From Paenirhizobium daejeonense (GTDB taxonomy: Bacteria > Pseudomonadota > Alphaproteobacteria > Rhizobiales > Rhizobiaceae), in NCBI RefSeq assembly GCF_014280875.1, contig NZ_JACLAL010000009.1, positions 124,001 to 188,000 on the forward strand: 64,000 bases of DNA, given 5' to 3'. Made by a program: the position numbers and the translations under genes. This document shows, piece by piece, positions 51,198 to 59,486 of the stretch (position 1 is the stretch's first letter; each line of letters begins with the position of its first letter). The notes below the pieces were generated by a model. It was not told the DNA's origin and made no database searches. It worked only from the letters and a program-made list of their open reading frames with translations.

Positions 51198-52844
51198 ATG
51201 TCGCAAGCCTCCATGCCTCCCAACGTGGTGCTATCGGTGCGTCATCTGACGGTCAGTCTGCCTCCCAAGATGGAACGCGCCCACGCAGTCCACGATATTT
51301 CCTTTGATCTCAATGCCGGCGAAATCCTCTGCATCATCGGTGAATCCGGCTCCGGCAAATCCGTCACCGCCAACGCCATCATGGGCCTTCTCGCGCCCTC
51401 CATTAAAGTGACCGGCGGGCAAATCCTGTTCAAGGGCATGGACATCATCGCCACGCCTGAGGAAAAGATCCGCCCCTTACGCGGACAGGCCGTCTCCATC
51501 ATCTTCCAGGACCCTCTTTCAGCTCTCAACCCGCTGATGACCATCGGCGACCAGATCGCAGAAGTCATGGAGGCGCATGGCGTCGGCACGCCCGAAACGC
51601 GCACCTCGCGGGTGCTCGAACTGCTGGAGGAAGTCGGCCTTCCTGATCCGGCGCTGATGCGCCTGCAATATCCCTTCCGCCTTTCCGGCGGCCAGCGGCA
51701 GCGTGTGATGATCGCCATGGCGCTGGCGCTCGATCCCGATGTCCTGATCGCCGACGAACCGACGACCGCGCTCGATGTCACCACGCAGGCGCAGATTCTG
51801 GAACTGATCCGCAAGATCCAGCAGCGCAAGAACATGAGCGTGATGTTCATCACCCATGATTTCGGAGTGGTGGCGGAGATCGCCGACCGCGTGGTGGTGA
51901 TGGAAAAGGGGATACTGGTCGAGCAGGGCAAGGCCGACGACGTGCTGACCCGCCCGTCACATCCCTATACCCAGCGCCTCGTGGCTGCGGTTCCGCGTAT
52001 GCGCGGCGATGACCGCTCCGCGGTCGAGGAAACACCCGTCGTGCTCAAGGTGGAAAACCTGCAGAAGGAATACCGTACGACCGGAACCTTCCTCAGCAAG
52101 GGCCGCACCGTCAAAGCCGTCAACGACGTGAGCTTCGTCATTCACAAGGGCCAGACACTCGGCGTCGTCGGCGAAAGCGGTTCGGGCAAATCGTCTCTCG
52201 GACGCGTCCTGCTCAAGCTTCTCGAACCGGATGCGGGACGCATCCTCTTCGACGGGCGCGATGTCGCGAGCATGCCGGAAGAGAGCTTTCGGCTTCTCAG
52301 GCCCTATATCCAGATGATCTTTCAGGACCCCTTCGCGTCGCTCAACCCGCGTCACACGATCGGACGTATCCTGACGGTCGGACCGATTGCCCACGGCCTC
52401 GCCGTCCATGAAGCGAAAACCAAGGCCTTCCGCCTGCTGAAGCTGGTCGGTCTCGACGAAGCGGCCTTCGACCGTTTTCCGCACGAATTCTCCGGCGGAC
52501 AGCGTCAGAGGATAGGCATCGCACGCGCCCTGATGTTCGACCCTGTCCTGCTTGTCGCAGATGAAGCCGTCTCGGCGCTCGACGTTTCCATCCAGGCCCA
52601 GATCCTCGAATTGCTGGCCCGCGTACAGAAGGAAATGAAGGTCGCGATGATCTTCATTACCCACGACCTGCGCGTGGCAAGCCAGATCTGCGACAACGTG
52701 ATCGTGATGTACAAGGGAAGCGTCGTGGAGCACGGTCCGCCCTCGAAGATATTCCGGGCGCCCGAACACGAATATACGCAGCGGCTGGTTTCAGCCATCC
52801 CAGGAGCGGACTGGGAACCGACCGCGAAGCTGGCCGAAGCCTGA
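51198..52844 (+). CDS. dipeptide/opine-type ABC transporter, fused DppD-DppF ATPase
   Basis: This is a 548-residue protein holding two complete ABC ATPase domains of the oligopeptide type. Domain 1 has Walker A GESGSGKSVT, signature LSGGQRQRVMIAMALAL and Walker B VLIADEPTTALD. Domain 2 has GESGSGKSSL, FSGGQRQRIGIARALM and LLVADEAVSALD. Each is followed by the oligopeptide-transporter C-terminal motif (PSHPYTQRLVAAVP; PEHEYTQRLVSAIP). Note Ala for Pro in the second Walker B motif (DEAVSALD), a common variant. The start has AAGGGG 5 nt upstream. It energises the permeases encoded at 57627-59478, separated from them by the MarR, SDR and oxidase genes; a shared operator supports common control. 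Confidence 0.92.
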   Translation: MSQASMPPNVVLSVRHLTVSLPPKMERAHAVHDISFDLNAGEILCIIGESGSGKSVTANAIMGLLAPSIKVTGGQILFKGMDIIATPEEKIRPLRGQAVSIIFQDPLSALNPLMTIGDQIAEVMEAHGVGTPETRTSRVLELLEEVGLPDPALMRLQYPFRLSGGQRQRVMIAMALALDPDVLIADEPTTALDVTTQAQILELIRKIQQRKNMSVMFITHDFGVVAEIADRVVVMEKGILVEQGKADDVLTRPSHPYTQRLVAAVPRMRGDDRSAVEETPVVLKVENLQKEYRTTGTFLSKGRTVKAVNDVSFVIHKGQTLGVVGESGSGKSSLGRVLLKLLEPDAGRILFDGRDVASMPEESFRLLRPYIQMIFQDPFASLNPRHTIGRILTVGPIAHGLAVHEAKTKAFRLLKLVGLDEAAFDRFPHEFSGGQRQRIGIARALMFDPVLLVADEAVSALDVSIQAQILELLARVQKEMKVAMIFITHDLRVASQICDNVIVMYKGSVVEHGPPSKIFRAPEHEYTQRLVSAIPGADWEPTAKLAEA

Positions 52845-52984
52845 CGAGGTCACCCCGCAGGAGATACACTGGAGGTAACTCGCTTCCGCTCCGGTAGAGG
52901 AAGCGGGTTCACCTCGGCCACGACAAAAAAGACACGAAAACCGGCTGGATCAGCAATGAATCCGGGGATTTTTGGGTTGCACCC

Positions 52985-53021
52985 AAAAATTTCCGATCAG
53001 GTGAAAAAATTTCCTGTCAGG
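52985..53021. repeat. two 17-bp direct repeats with 20-bp spacing
   Basis: AAAAATTTCCGATCAGG (52985-53001) and AAAAATTTCCTGTCAGG (53005-53021) match at 15 of 17 positions. The spacing, close to two helical turns, places both on one face of the DNA, as for an activator binding as a tandem dimer. Confidence 0.55.
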
Positions 53022-53030
53022 CAGAATAAT

Positions 53031-53051
53031 ATAGTTGCATTTATCCACTAT
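53031..53051. promoter_or_regulatory. probable MarR autoregulatory operator
   Basis: ATAGTTGCAT and ATCCACTAT flank a TT centre. The 21 bp match the core of the perfect palindrome at 51109-51129 at 16 positions, with the right half identical. It lies 118 bp upstream of the MarR start. Confidence 0.6.
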
Positions 53052-53168
53052 TTGCCCTTTCCTATCCATCACAGTGACACATGATATGGCCGGACGGATT
53101 TCCCCGGCAGCCCGATGCAAACACGGGTTGCCGATGATTTTTCTCGTCCGTCAGAAGACAGGAATGTA

Positions 53169-53657
53169 ATGCCGAAACCACCTGTAAAGCCGCCGACAAC
53201 CGTCAAGGAGATCGATCTCGATGTCCTGGGGGATACGTTGAGCTTCTATATCCGGGCGCTCAGCCTCGCAGTCTCCCGGGATCTCGACGAATGTCTCGAC
53301 GGTCTCGACGTGGCCAAGGGCACGGGAAAGATTACCACGCTCCTTCTGGTCGACAGCCATCCCGGCATCAGGCCGTCGGTGCTCGCCCATCTGACCATGA
53401 AGGACCGATCGGCCATGGGGCGGATCATCGACCAGATGGAAGCCCATCATCTCCTCCGGCGCGAAACGTCCTCCGAGGACAACCGTGCCCAGGAACTCTA
53501 TATCACCGAGACCGGTGCAGCACTCGCCGTGAAGATCCGCGAACTCGTTCCGAAACAGTCGCGAGACTTCTTCGACTTCATCCCGGAAAACGAACAACAG
53601 CAACTTATGGACATATTGCGGCGCGCCTACCGCCGCATAGTGGGGCTTAGCGAATGA
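53169..53657 (+). CDS. MarR-family transcriptional regulator
   Basis: This is a 162-residue winged-helix MarR regulator. The dimerisation helices flank a core with TTLLLVDSHPGIRPSVLAHL, the recognition helix region RSAMGRIIDQMEAHHLLRR, and the wing SSEDNRAQELYITETG. AGGA lies 5 nt before the ATG at 53169; an upstream ATG at 53115 has no ribosome site. Its stop overlaps the next gene by 4 bp (ATGA). MarR proteins usually bind small ligands and release palindromic operators such as those at 51105-51133 and 53031-53051. Confidence 0.9.
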   Translation: MPKPPVKPPTTVKEIDLDVLGDTLSFYIRALSLAVSRDLDECLDGLDVAKGTGKITTLLLVDSHPGIRPSVLAHLTMKDRSAMGRIIDQMEAHHLLRRETSSEDNRAQELYITETGAALAVKIRELVPKQSRDFFDFIPENEQQQLMDILRRAYRRIVGLSE

Positions 53658-54373
53658 CAGACAAGATCGATAGGCGCGTGGCACTGATATCGGGTGCCAG
53701 CAGGGGCATCGGCGACCATGTGGCAGCCGAACTGTTCCGGCAGGGATGGGCGGTATCGCTCGGCATGCGCAACCCCGCCATGCCGGCCTGGGCCGGTTCC
53801 GGCGATGCGGCAGATTTCGTGCATCTTGCGCAATACGACGCCAACGACACCGGAGCCGAAGCCCGCTGGGTCGAAGACGCAATGCAGCGTTTCGGTCGGG
53901 TCGATGCGATCATCGCCAATGCCGGCATCATGATCCCCAAGACCGTGATCGAGGCGGACGACGAGGACATCGACGCGATGCTCGCCGTCAACGTCAAGGC
54001 GCCGCGGCGTCTTGCAAAGGCCGCCTGGGAGCCGCTCTGCGAAAGCGGCGAGGGACGTGTCATCATCCTCGCATCGCTCTCCGGCAAGCGCGTCAAGTCG
54101 GCGGGGTCGGGCAGCTACGCCATCTCCAAGTTCGCAGCCGTGGCGCTTTCCCATGCGATCCGTCAGGCCGGTTTTGAAAAGGGCGTGCGCGCCACCGCTG
54201 TCTGCCCCGGTTTCGTCGCCACCGACATGGCGGCAGGGCTGACTGCGCGCCCGGCCGAACTGCTGACGCAGCCTGCCGATCTCGCCCGCATCATTGCCCT
54301 GCTCGTGTCCCTTCCGAACGAGGCCTCGGTCGCCGAATTCGCCATCAATTGCCAGCTTGAGGAGTCTTTCTGA
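53654..54373 (+). CDS. short-chain dehydrogenase/reductase
   Basis: This is a 239-residue classical SDR. The NAD(P) motif ALISGASRGIGDHVA is at about residues 9-23, the structural motif is IIANAGIMIPK, and the catalytic Ser and Tyr-x-x-x-Lys are in SGSYAISKFAAVAL. It lies in an operon with MarR (4-bp overlap) and an FAD oxidoreductase (1 bp after its stop). It presumably reduces or oxidises an aldehyde, ketone or alcohol intermediate formed by the neighbouring oxidases. The substrate is not evident. Confidence 0.9.
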   Translation: MTDKIDRRVALISGASRGIGDHVAAELFRQGWAVSLGMRNPAMPAWAGSGDAADFVHLAQYDANDTGAEARWVEDAMQRFGRVDAIIANAGIMIPKTVIEADDEDIDAMLAVNVKAPRRLAKAAWEPLCESGEGRVIILASLSGKRVKSAGSGSYAISKFAAVALSHAIRQAGFEKGVRATAVCPGFVATDMAAGLTARPAELLTQPADLARIIALLVSLPNEASVAEFAINCQLEESF

Positions 54374-54374
54374 G

Positions 54375-55706
54375 ATGCCCGGTCCCTATGTCGTTCCCGT
54401 CCATGGCGATGATGAACTGCCGAAGGAGGTGGATGTCGTCGTGATCGGCGGCGGAATCATCGGAACATCGACGGCGCTGGAACTGGTCGATAGCGGTCTG
54501 CGCGTCGCGCTCTGCGAAAAGGGCGGCATCGGCCACGAGCAGTCGAGCCGCAACTGGGGCTGGGTGCGTATTTCCCGCCGTGACCCGCGCGAAGTGCCAC
54601 TGATGGCGGAATCGCTCCGGATCTGGGCCGATCTCAATCGCCGCACCGGCCGCGAGACCGGCTTCAAGCGATCCGGCATCGTCTTCACTTGCGCCGACGA
54701 AAAGCAGTTCGAGGAACACGCCAGCTGGAACCGCAATCTGGAAGGCTACCAGATCGAATCCCGCATGTTGAGTGCTGCGGAGTTCAAGGCAAAGTATCCA
54801 GACTCCAATATGAACATCGCCGGCGCTCTCTATACTGCTGGCGACTGCCGCGCCGAACCGCAGCGCGCCGCACCGGCGATTGCCGAGGCAGCGCGTGACC
54901 GCGGCGCCCATATCCTCACCGAATGCGCGGTACGTGGGCTGCAGCTTTCCGCAGGCCGGGTCTCCGGTGTCGTGACCGAACGCGGGGAAATCGCCTGCAA
55001 GGCCGTCGTTCTCGCCGGCGGCGCATGGTCCAGCCTCTTCCTCGGCAATAACGGCCTCGACCTGCCGCAGCTGAAGGTGATGAACTCGGTGCTCAGAACC
55101 AAGCCGCTGGAGGGCGGACCGGACGAGGCCCTCTGGTCGAGCGGCTTTGCCATTCGCAAGCGACTGGACGGCGGTTACACCATCGCCGACGGCTTCCAGA
55201 ACATCGTCGACATCGTGCCCGCCTCCTTCCGCTATGCGACAAAATTCCTGCCCGCACTGGGACATGAATGGCGCTCGCTCCGCTTCCGCTTCGGCGGCAG
55301 GTTCTATGACGAGTTCCGCATGCCCCGCCATTGGGCTCTCGATGAGCCTTCCCCCTTCGAATACAATCGCGTTCTCGACCCGATCCCCTCGAAGGCAATG
55401 ACCGACAGCGCGCTCGCCAAGCTGGCGAAGGCCTTCCCGGTCTTCGAAAAGGCGGAGATCGCGCAGCGTTGGGCGGGAATGATCGATGTCACGCCGGATG
55501 CGATCCCGGTGATCGACGCTATCGACGCCATTCCCGGTTTCCATGTCGCTACCGGCTTTTCAGGTCACGGTTTCGGCATCGGCCCGGCGGCCGGCCGATT
55601 GATGGCAGACATTGTGACCGGACGCCCGCCGCTCGTCGAACGTGAAAACTTCCGCTTCAAGCGGTTTTCGGACGGATCGAAGATCGAGCTGATCAGCGGC
55701 TTCTGA
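54375..55706 (+). CDS. FAD-dependent oxidoreductase (DAO family)
   Basis: This is a 443-residue D-amino acid oxidase-family flavoprotein. The FAD Rossmann motif VDVVVIGGGIIGTSTALELV lies at about residues 17-36, with SSRNWGWVRISRRD (DAO-type substrate region) and a C-terminal FAD motif in GFHVATGFSGHGFGIGPAAG. Members oxidise secondary or primary amines (sarcosine, D-amino acids, opines). No signal peptide is seen, so it works in the cytoplasm. The ATG follows the SDR stop by 1 bp. Together with the uptake system it suggests catabolism of an imported amine or N-substituted amino acid. Confidence 0.88.
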   Translation: MPGPYVVPVHGDDELPKEVDVVVIGGGIIGTSTALELVDSGLRVALCEKGGIGHEQSSRNWGWVRISRRDPREVPLMAESLRIWADLNRRTGRETGFKRSGIVFTCADEKQFEEHASWNRNLEGYQIESRMLSAAEFKAKYPDSNMNIAGALYTAGDCRAEPQRAAPAIAEAARDRGAHILTECAVRGLQLSAGRVSGVVTERGEIACKAVVLAGGAWSSLFLGNNGLDLPQLKVMNSVLRTKPLEGGPDEALWSSGFAIRKRLDGGYTIADGFQNIVDIVPASFRYATKFLPALGHEWRSLRFRFGGRFYDEFRMPRHWALDEPSPFEYNRVLDPIPSKAMTDSALAKLAKAFPVFEKAEIAQRWAGMIDVTPDAIPVIDAIDAIPGFHVATGFSGHGFGIGPAAGRLMADIVTGRPPLVERENFRFKRFSDGSKIELISGF

Positions 55707-55851
55707 CAGGTTTTGGCCGGCGGCATCGATGTCGCCGGCACCGGAACAGGCGGTGAAGAGGGTTCACCGCCTTGCTGCGAGAACTGCCCGGAGAGGCAGC
55801 GCAGAAATGCAAACTGACGTTTCATCCAATCCAAGAACAAGGGGAACTGAC

Positions 55852-57516
55852 ATGTCTGACCAAAACAACCCATTCATGAAACCGACCCGCCGGCAGGCGC
55901 TTGGCCTGATGGCTCTGGGAGCCTCGGGGCTCGTTCTTTCCGGAATGCCCGGCATGGGCAAGGCTCTCGCCGCCCAGCCGAAAACCATCAAGGGCCAACT
56001 CACCGTCGGCTTCTCGCAGGAGCCGACCGTCTTCAATCCGCATATGCCGCACATCGAGGTGGATGAAGGCATCCATTTCAGCATCTTCGACACGCTGTTT
56101 TCCGTTGATCCTGAGGGCAAATTCGTCGCCGCCCTGGCGGCCGAGGTGCCGACCGTCGAGAATGGCGGCATTTCCGCCGACGGCCTGAGCTGGAAGGCCA
56201 AGCTGCGCGACGACGTCAAATGGCACGATGGCAAGCCGTTCACCGCCGAGGACGTCAAGTTCACCATCGATCTCTTGGTCGATCCCAATTTCCGCAGTTG
56301 GCGCAAGACCGGCCACGAACTGGTACGCGACCTGACCGTCGTGTCGGCGACCGAGATCACATGGCGCATGGAAAAGCCCTTCGCGCCCTACCCGTCCATT
56401 CTCGCCTCGACCTTCATCACGCCGAAGCACATTCTTGGAGCGGAAGCAGACAAGAACACGGCCGCCTTCAACAACGCTCCCGTCGGCACTGGTCCGTTCA
56501 AATGGTCTGAGCGCGTCGCCGGCGACCATATCCTGCTTGAAGCCAATGCCGACTATTTCGGCGATGGCCCCTATGTCGAAAAGCTGATCTACAAATACGT
56601 CCCCGACCTCAACGTCATGTACACCCAGTTCAAGACCGGCGATATCGACGTCGTCGGCCTGCAGTGGATCACGCCTGATCATTACGACGAGGCGAAGGCG
56701 CTCGAAGGCAAAGCGGTCGACGTTGTGCCAGGCTCGACAATCGAATCCTTCACCTTCAACATGGAGCGGCCGCAGTTCAAGGATCCGGCCGTGCGCGAGG
56801 CGCTCTACCACGCCATCGACAAGCAATCGATCATCGACGCGCTCTATTACGGCCTGCCTGCGCCGACCGAAAGCTACGTCCCGCAGCAGTCCTTCTACTT
56901 CAACCCGGACCTTCCGAAGCACGAATACGATATAGAGAAGGCCAAGAAGCTTCTCGATGACGCGGGCTGGGCGGCAGGCGCCGACGGCATCCGCGCCAAG
57001 GATGGAGTGAAGCTTTCCTTCACCTGCTCCACGACGGCAGGCAACCACATCCGCGAACAGGTGCAGCAATACATGCAGCAGTCGTTCAAGGACCTCGGCG
57101 TCGAGATGACCATCTCCAACCTGCCGCCGGCCGTCATGTGGGGCGATTACTGGATGCTGTCGAAGTTCGATACCGTCATCGTCGGCCTCGACTTCCTCAC
57201 CGGATCGGACCCGGATACGTCCGACTTCTTCCGCTCCAATTCAAGCCCGGCCAAGGGCGGCGCCGGCCAGAACACATGGCAGTTTGCCAACACGGAAGTG
57301 GACGACCTGCTGACCAAGGGCGGTGAGATCTTCGTGCCGGAGGACCGCAAGGCGGTCTATCTGAAGATCCAGGAAATCATGCGCAAGGAACTGCCGTTCC
57401 TGCCGCTCTTCCAGTATGCGACCGTCCGTGGCCACAAGAAGGAGGTCGAGAACGTCATCCCCAACGTCAACGTTCGCATCGACACCTGGAACGTCGCGAC
57501 CTGGCGCTGGGCCTGA
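55852..57516 (+). CDS. dipeptide-type ABC transporter substrate-binding protein
   Basis: This is a 554-residue binding protein of the SBP_bac_5 (DppA/OppA) family. The N-terminus shows a twin-arginine-like signal, PTRRQALGLMALGASGLVLSG, so it may be exported folded. The body shows LSWKAKLRDDVKWHDGKPFTAEDVKFTIDLL, a family hallmark, and AVREALYHAIDKQSIIDALYYG. AAGGGG precedes the ATG at 55852. It lies 145 bp after the FAD oxidoreductase gene and is followed by a hairpin and the two permease genes. Family members bind peptides, opines, glutathione or nickel; the ligand here is unknown. Confidence 0.9.
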   Translation: MSDQNNPFMKPTRRQALGLMALGASGLVLSGMPGMGKALAAQPKTIKGQLTVGFSQEPTVFNPHMPHIEVDEGIHFSIFDTLFSVDPEGKFVAALAAEVPTVENGGISADGLSWKAKLRDDVKWHDGKPFTAEDVKFTIDLLVDPNFRSWRKTGHELVRDLTVVSATEITWRMEKPFAPYPSILASTFITPKHILGAEADKNTAAFNNAPVGTGPFKWSERVAGDHILLEANADYFGDGPYVEKLIYKYVPDLNVMYTQFKTGDIDVVGLQWITPDHYDEAKALEGKAVDVVPGSTIESFTFNMERPQFKDPAVREALYHAIDKQSIIDALYYGLPAPTESYVPQQSFYFNPDLPKHEYDIEKAKKLLDDAGWAAGADGIRAKDGVKLSFTCSTTAGNHIREQVQQYMQQSFKDLGVEMTISNLPPAVMWGDYWMLSKFDTVIVGLDFLTGSDPDTSDFFRSNSSPAKGGAGQNTWQFANTEVDDLLTKGGEIFVPEDRKAVYLKIQEIMRKELPFLPLFQYATVRGHKKEVENVIPNVNVRIDTWNVATWRWA

Positions 57517-57565
57517 GGCTGAAGACCCGGCCGGCGCCGCATCGGCACCGGCTACGGAACCTCGA

Positions 57566-57588
57566 CCGGCCGCACGACACGCGGCCGG
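57566..57588 (+). other. hairpin between binding-protein and permease genes
   Basis: CCGGCCGC ACGACAC GCGGCCGG forms a perfect 8-bp stem, 49 bp after the binding-protein stop, without a T-run. It probably protects the upstream mRNA or reduces permease expression. Confidence 0.5.
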
Positions 57589-57626
57589 CCTGACGTATCC
57601 ATTGGTGTGACCCCGGAGCCCCGCAC

Positions 57627-58577
57627 ATGCTGTCCTATCTTCTTCACCGGCTGTGGCAGAGCCTTGTGCTCTTGCTGCTTGTCTCGGTCATCGGATTTGC
57701 CATCCTTAACCTCGCGCCCGGCGGGCCCTTGTCGCAATATGCGCTGACCCCCGGCATGACCCGCGAGGCGCTCGACCGCATCGCTCATCAGATGGGCCTC
57801 GACCGTCCGTTGCCCATCCAGTACCTCGACTGGATCTGGAGGCTTTTACAGGGCGACTGGGGCAAATCCTACCGCGACCAGAGACCGGTTCTGGAGATCA
57901 TCTCCGGCCACCTGTTCGCCACCCTGCTGCTGATGGTCTCCTCGACGGTGATCTCGATCCTGATCGGAACATGGATCGGCATAAAGGGTGCCACCAGCCG
58001 CTACTCGATCTTCGACTATGCGGCGACCGTCGGCGCGATGATCGCCCTTTCGATCCCGACCTTCTGGTTCGGCCTTGTCGCCATCTACGTCTTCTCGCTC
58101 AAGCTCAGATGGCTGCCGGCCGGCAACATGTACACGATCGGCAACGGATCGTTCTATGACTACGCGATCCATCTCATCATGCCGAGCCTTGTGCTGGCGC
58201 TGGTCAATATCGCGGTGTGGAGCCGCTACATGCGGACCGCGACACTGGATGTCATCAATCAGGACTTCGTGCGGACGGCCCGCGCCAAGGGACTGAAACC
58301 CAACAGGGTGCTGATGAAGCATGTCGTCGGCAATGCCCTGCTACCGATGATCACCCTTGCCGGCCTGCAGCTTCCGACCATCCTCGGCGGCGCGCTGGTC
58401 ACTGAGACGGTGTTCACCTGGCCCGGCATGGGACGCCTGTTCCTCGACAGCCTCGGTTACCACGACTACCCGGTCGTGATGGGGCTCCTGATGTTTTCCG
58501 CCATTCTCGTTCTGCTCGGCAGCCTGATCGCCGACCTGCTGGTCGCCTTTGTCGATCCGCGCATCCGCCTCGGATAG
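57627..58577 (+). CDS. dipeptide-type ABC transporter permease (DppB family)
   Basis: This is a 316-residue inner-membrane permease with about six hydrophobic segments. It begins MLSYLLHRLWQSLVLLLLVS, the standard DppB start, and has the LAPGGPLSQYALTPGMT periplasmic motif and the EAA-type loop RTARAKGLKPNRVLMKH, where it contacts the ATPase. It forms the channel with the DppC-type permease 10 bp downstream. Confidence 0.93.
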   Translation: MLSYLLHRLWQSLVLLLLVSVIGFAILNLAPGGPLSQYALTPGMTREALDRIAHQMGLDRPLPIQYLDWIWRLLQGDWGKSYRDQRPVLEIISGHLFATLLLMVSSTVISILIGTWIGIKGATSRYSIFDYAATVGAMIALSIPTFWFGLVAIYVFSLKLRWLPAGNMYTIGNGSFYDYAIHLIMPSLVLALVNIAVWSRYMRTATLDVINQDFVRTARAKGLKPNRVLMKHVVGNALLPMITLAGLQLPTILGGALVTETVFTWPGMGRLFLDSLGYHDYPVVMGLLMFSAILVLLGSLIADLLVAFVDPRIRLG

Positions 58578-58587
58578 GAGACGCACC

Positions 58588-59478
58588 ATGTCCGCTACGA
58601 CGCTTCCCTCCCCGGACCTCGCGCCGCGTTCCCGCTGGTGGAACAACCGCACCGTCCGCCGCTTCGCCCGCCACAGACTGGCCGTCGTCGGCCTCGTGAT
58701 GATTACCGTACTTGTGATCGCCTGCGTGGCTGGCCCCTATCTCCTGCCCTATGACGAACTCTATATCGATCTGAGAGCCCGCTTCGCACCGCCGTTCACC
58801 GGCTACCACATCTTCGGCACCGATCCCCTCGGGCGCGACCTCGCAGCACGGCTCTTCAATGCCGGACGCATCTCGCTCTTGGTCGGCTTCTTCGCCATGG
58901 TGCTGTCAACGGCGCTCGGCACGGTAATCGGCATCATCGCGGGATATTACGGCGGTCGCCTCGGCGCCATTCTGATGCGCCTCGTCGATGCCTTCCTCTC
59001 CTTCCCCAGCATCTTCCTGCTGCTCGCACTTGCCGCCTTCATCAAGCCGAGCCCCTTCATGATCACCGTCATCATCGCGGTGACGAGCTGGATGGAAATC
59101 GCCCGTCTGGTGGAAGCCGAGGTCCGCTCGCTGCGCGAACGCGACTTCGTGCTCGCCGCCCGCATGCTCGGCCTTTCCAACACCTGGATCATGTTCCGCG
59201 AACTTCTGCCAAATGCAATTGGCCCGATCATCGTCGCCGCGACGCTCACCGTCGCCCGCGCCATCCTGCTCGAGGCCTATGTCAGCTTCCTCGGCTACGG
59301 CATCCAGCCGCCTCTGCCAAGCTGGGGCAACATGCTGAACGGTGCTCAACAGTATCTCGACAGCGCCCCATGGCTCGCCATCGTTCCCGGCGTTGCGATA
59401 ACGCTTGCGGTGACCAGTTTCAACTTCATTGGCGACGGGCTGCGCGATGCCCTCGACGCCCGCAGCGACCTGAACTGA
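58588..59478 (+). CDS. dipeptide-type ABC transporter permease (DppC family)
   Basis: This is a 296-residue permease with an N-terminal cytoplasmic arm (RTVRRFARHRLAVVGLVMI) and about six hydrophobic segments. It has the DppC hallmark FGTDPLGRDLAARLFNAGRISLLVG and the EAA loop VLAARMLGLSNTWIMFRELLPN. The ATG at 58588 has TAGGAG 7 nt upstream. It pairs with the DppB-type permease and the fused ATPase encoded at 51198-52844. The next gene starts 8 bp after its stop. Confidence 0.93.
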   Translation: MSATTLPSPDLAPRSRWWNNRTVRRFARHRLAVVGLVMITVLVIACVAGPYLLPYDELYIDLRARFAPPFTGYHIFGTDPLGRDLAARLFNAGRISLLVGFFAMVLSTALGTVIGIIAGYYGGRLGAILMRLVDAFLSFPSIFLLLALAAFIKPSPFMITVIIAVTSWMEIARLVEAEVRSLRERDFVLAARMLGLSNTWIMFRELLPNAIGPIIVAATLTVARAILLEAYVSFLGYGIQPPLPSWGNMLNGAQQYLDSAPWLAIVPGVAITLAVTSFNFIGDGLRDALDARSDLN

Positions 59479-59486
59479 GGGGGCCG

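Larger units (their letters stand above)
52845..53168. other. 324-bp regulatory region ahead of the marR operon
   Basis: No gene is seen here. It holds a stem-loop after the ATPase gene (GAGGT and ACTCGCTTCC, 52872-52887, pairing with GGAAGCGGGT and ACCTC, 52899-52915). A second hairpin is ATTTTTGGGT TGC ACCCAAAAAT (52968-52990). Two 17-bp direct repeats are spaced 20 bp apart (52985-53001 and 53005-53021), and a MarR-type operator is at 53031-53051. Confidence 0.6.

Noticed and set aside
54294..54374. Earlier start for the first FAD oxidoreductase inside the SDR gene
   Set aside because: It would overlap the SDR by 80 bp and add residues not found in DAO-family proteins.
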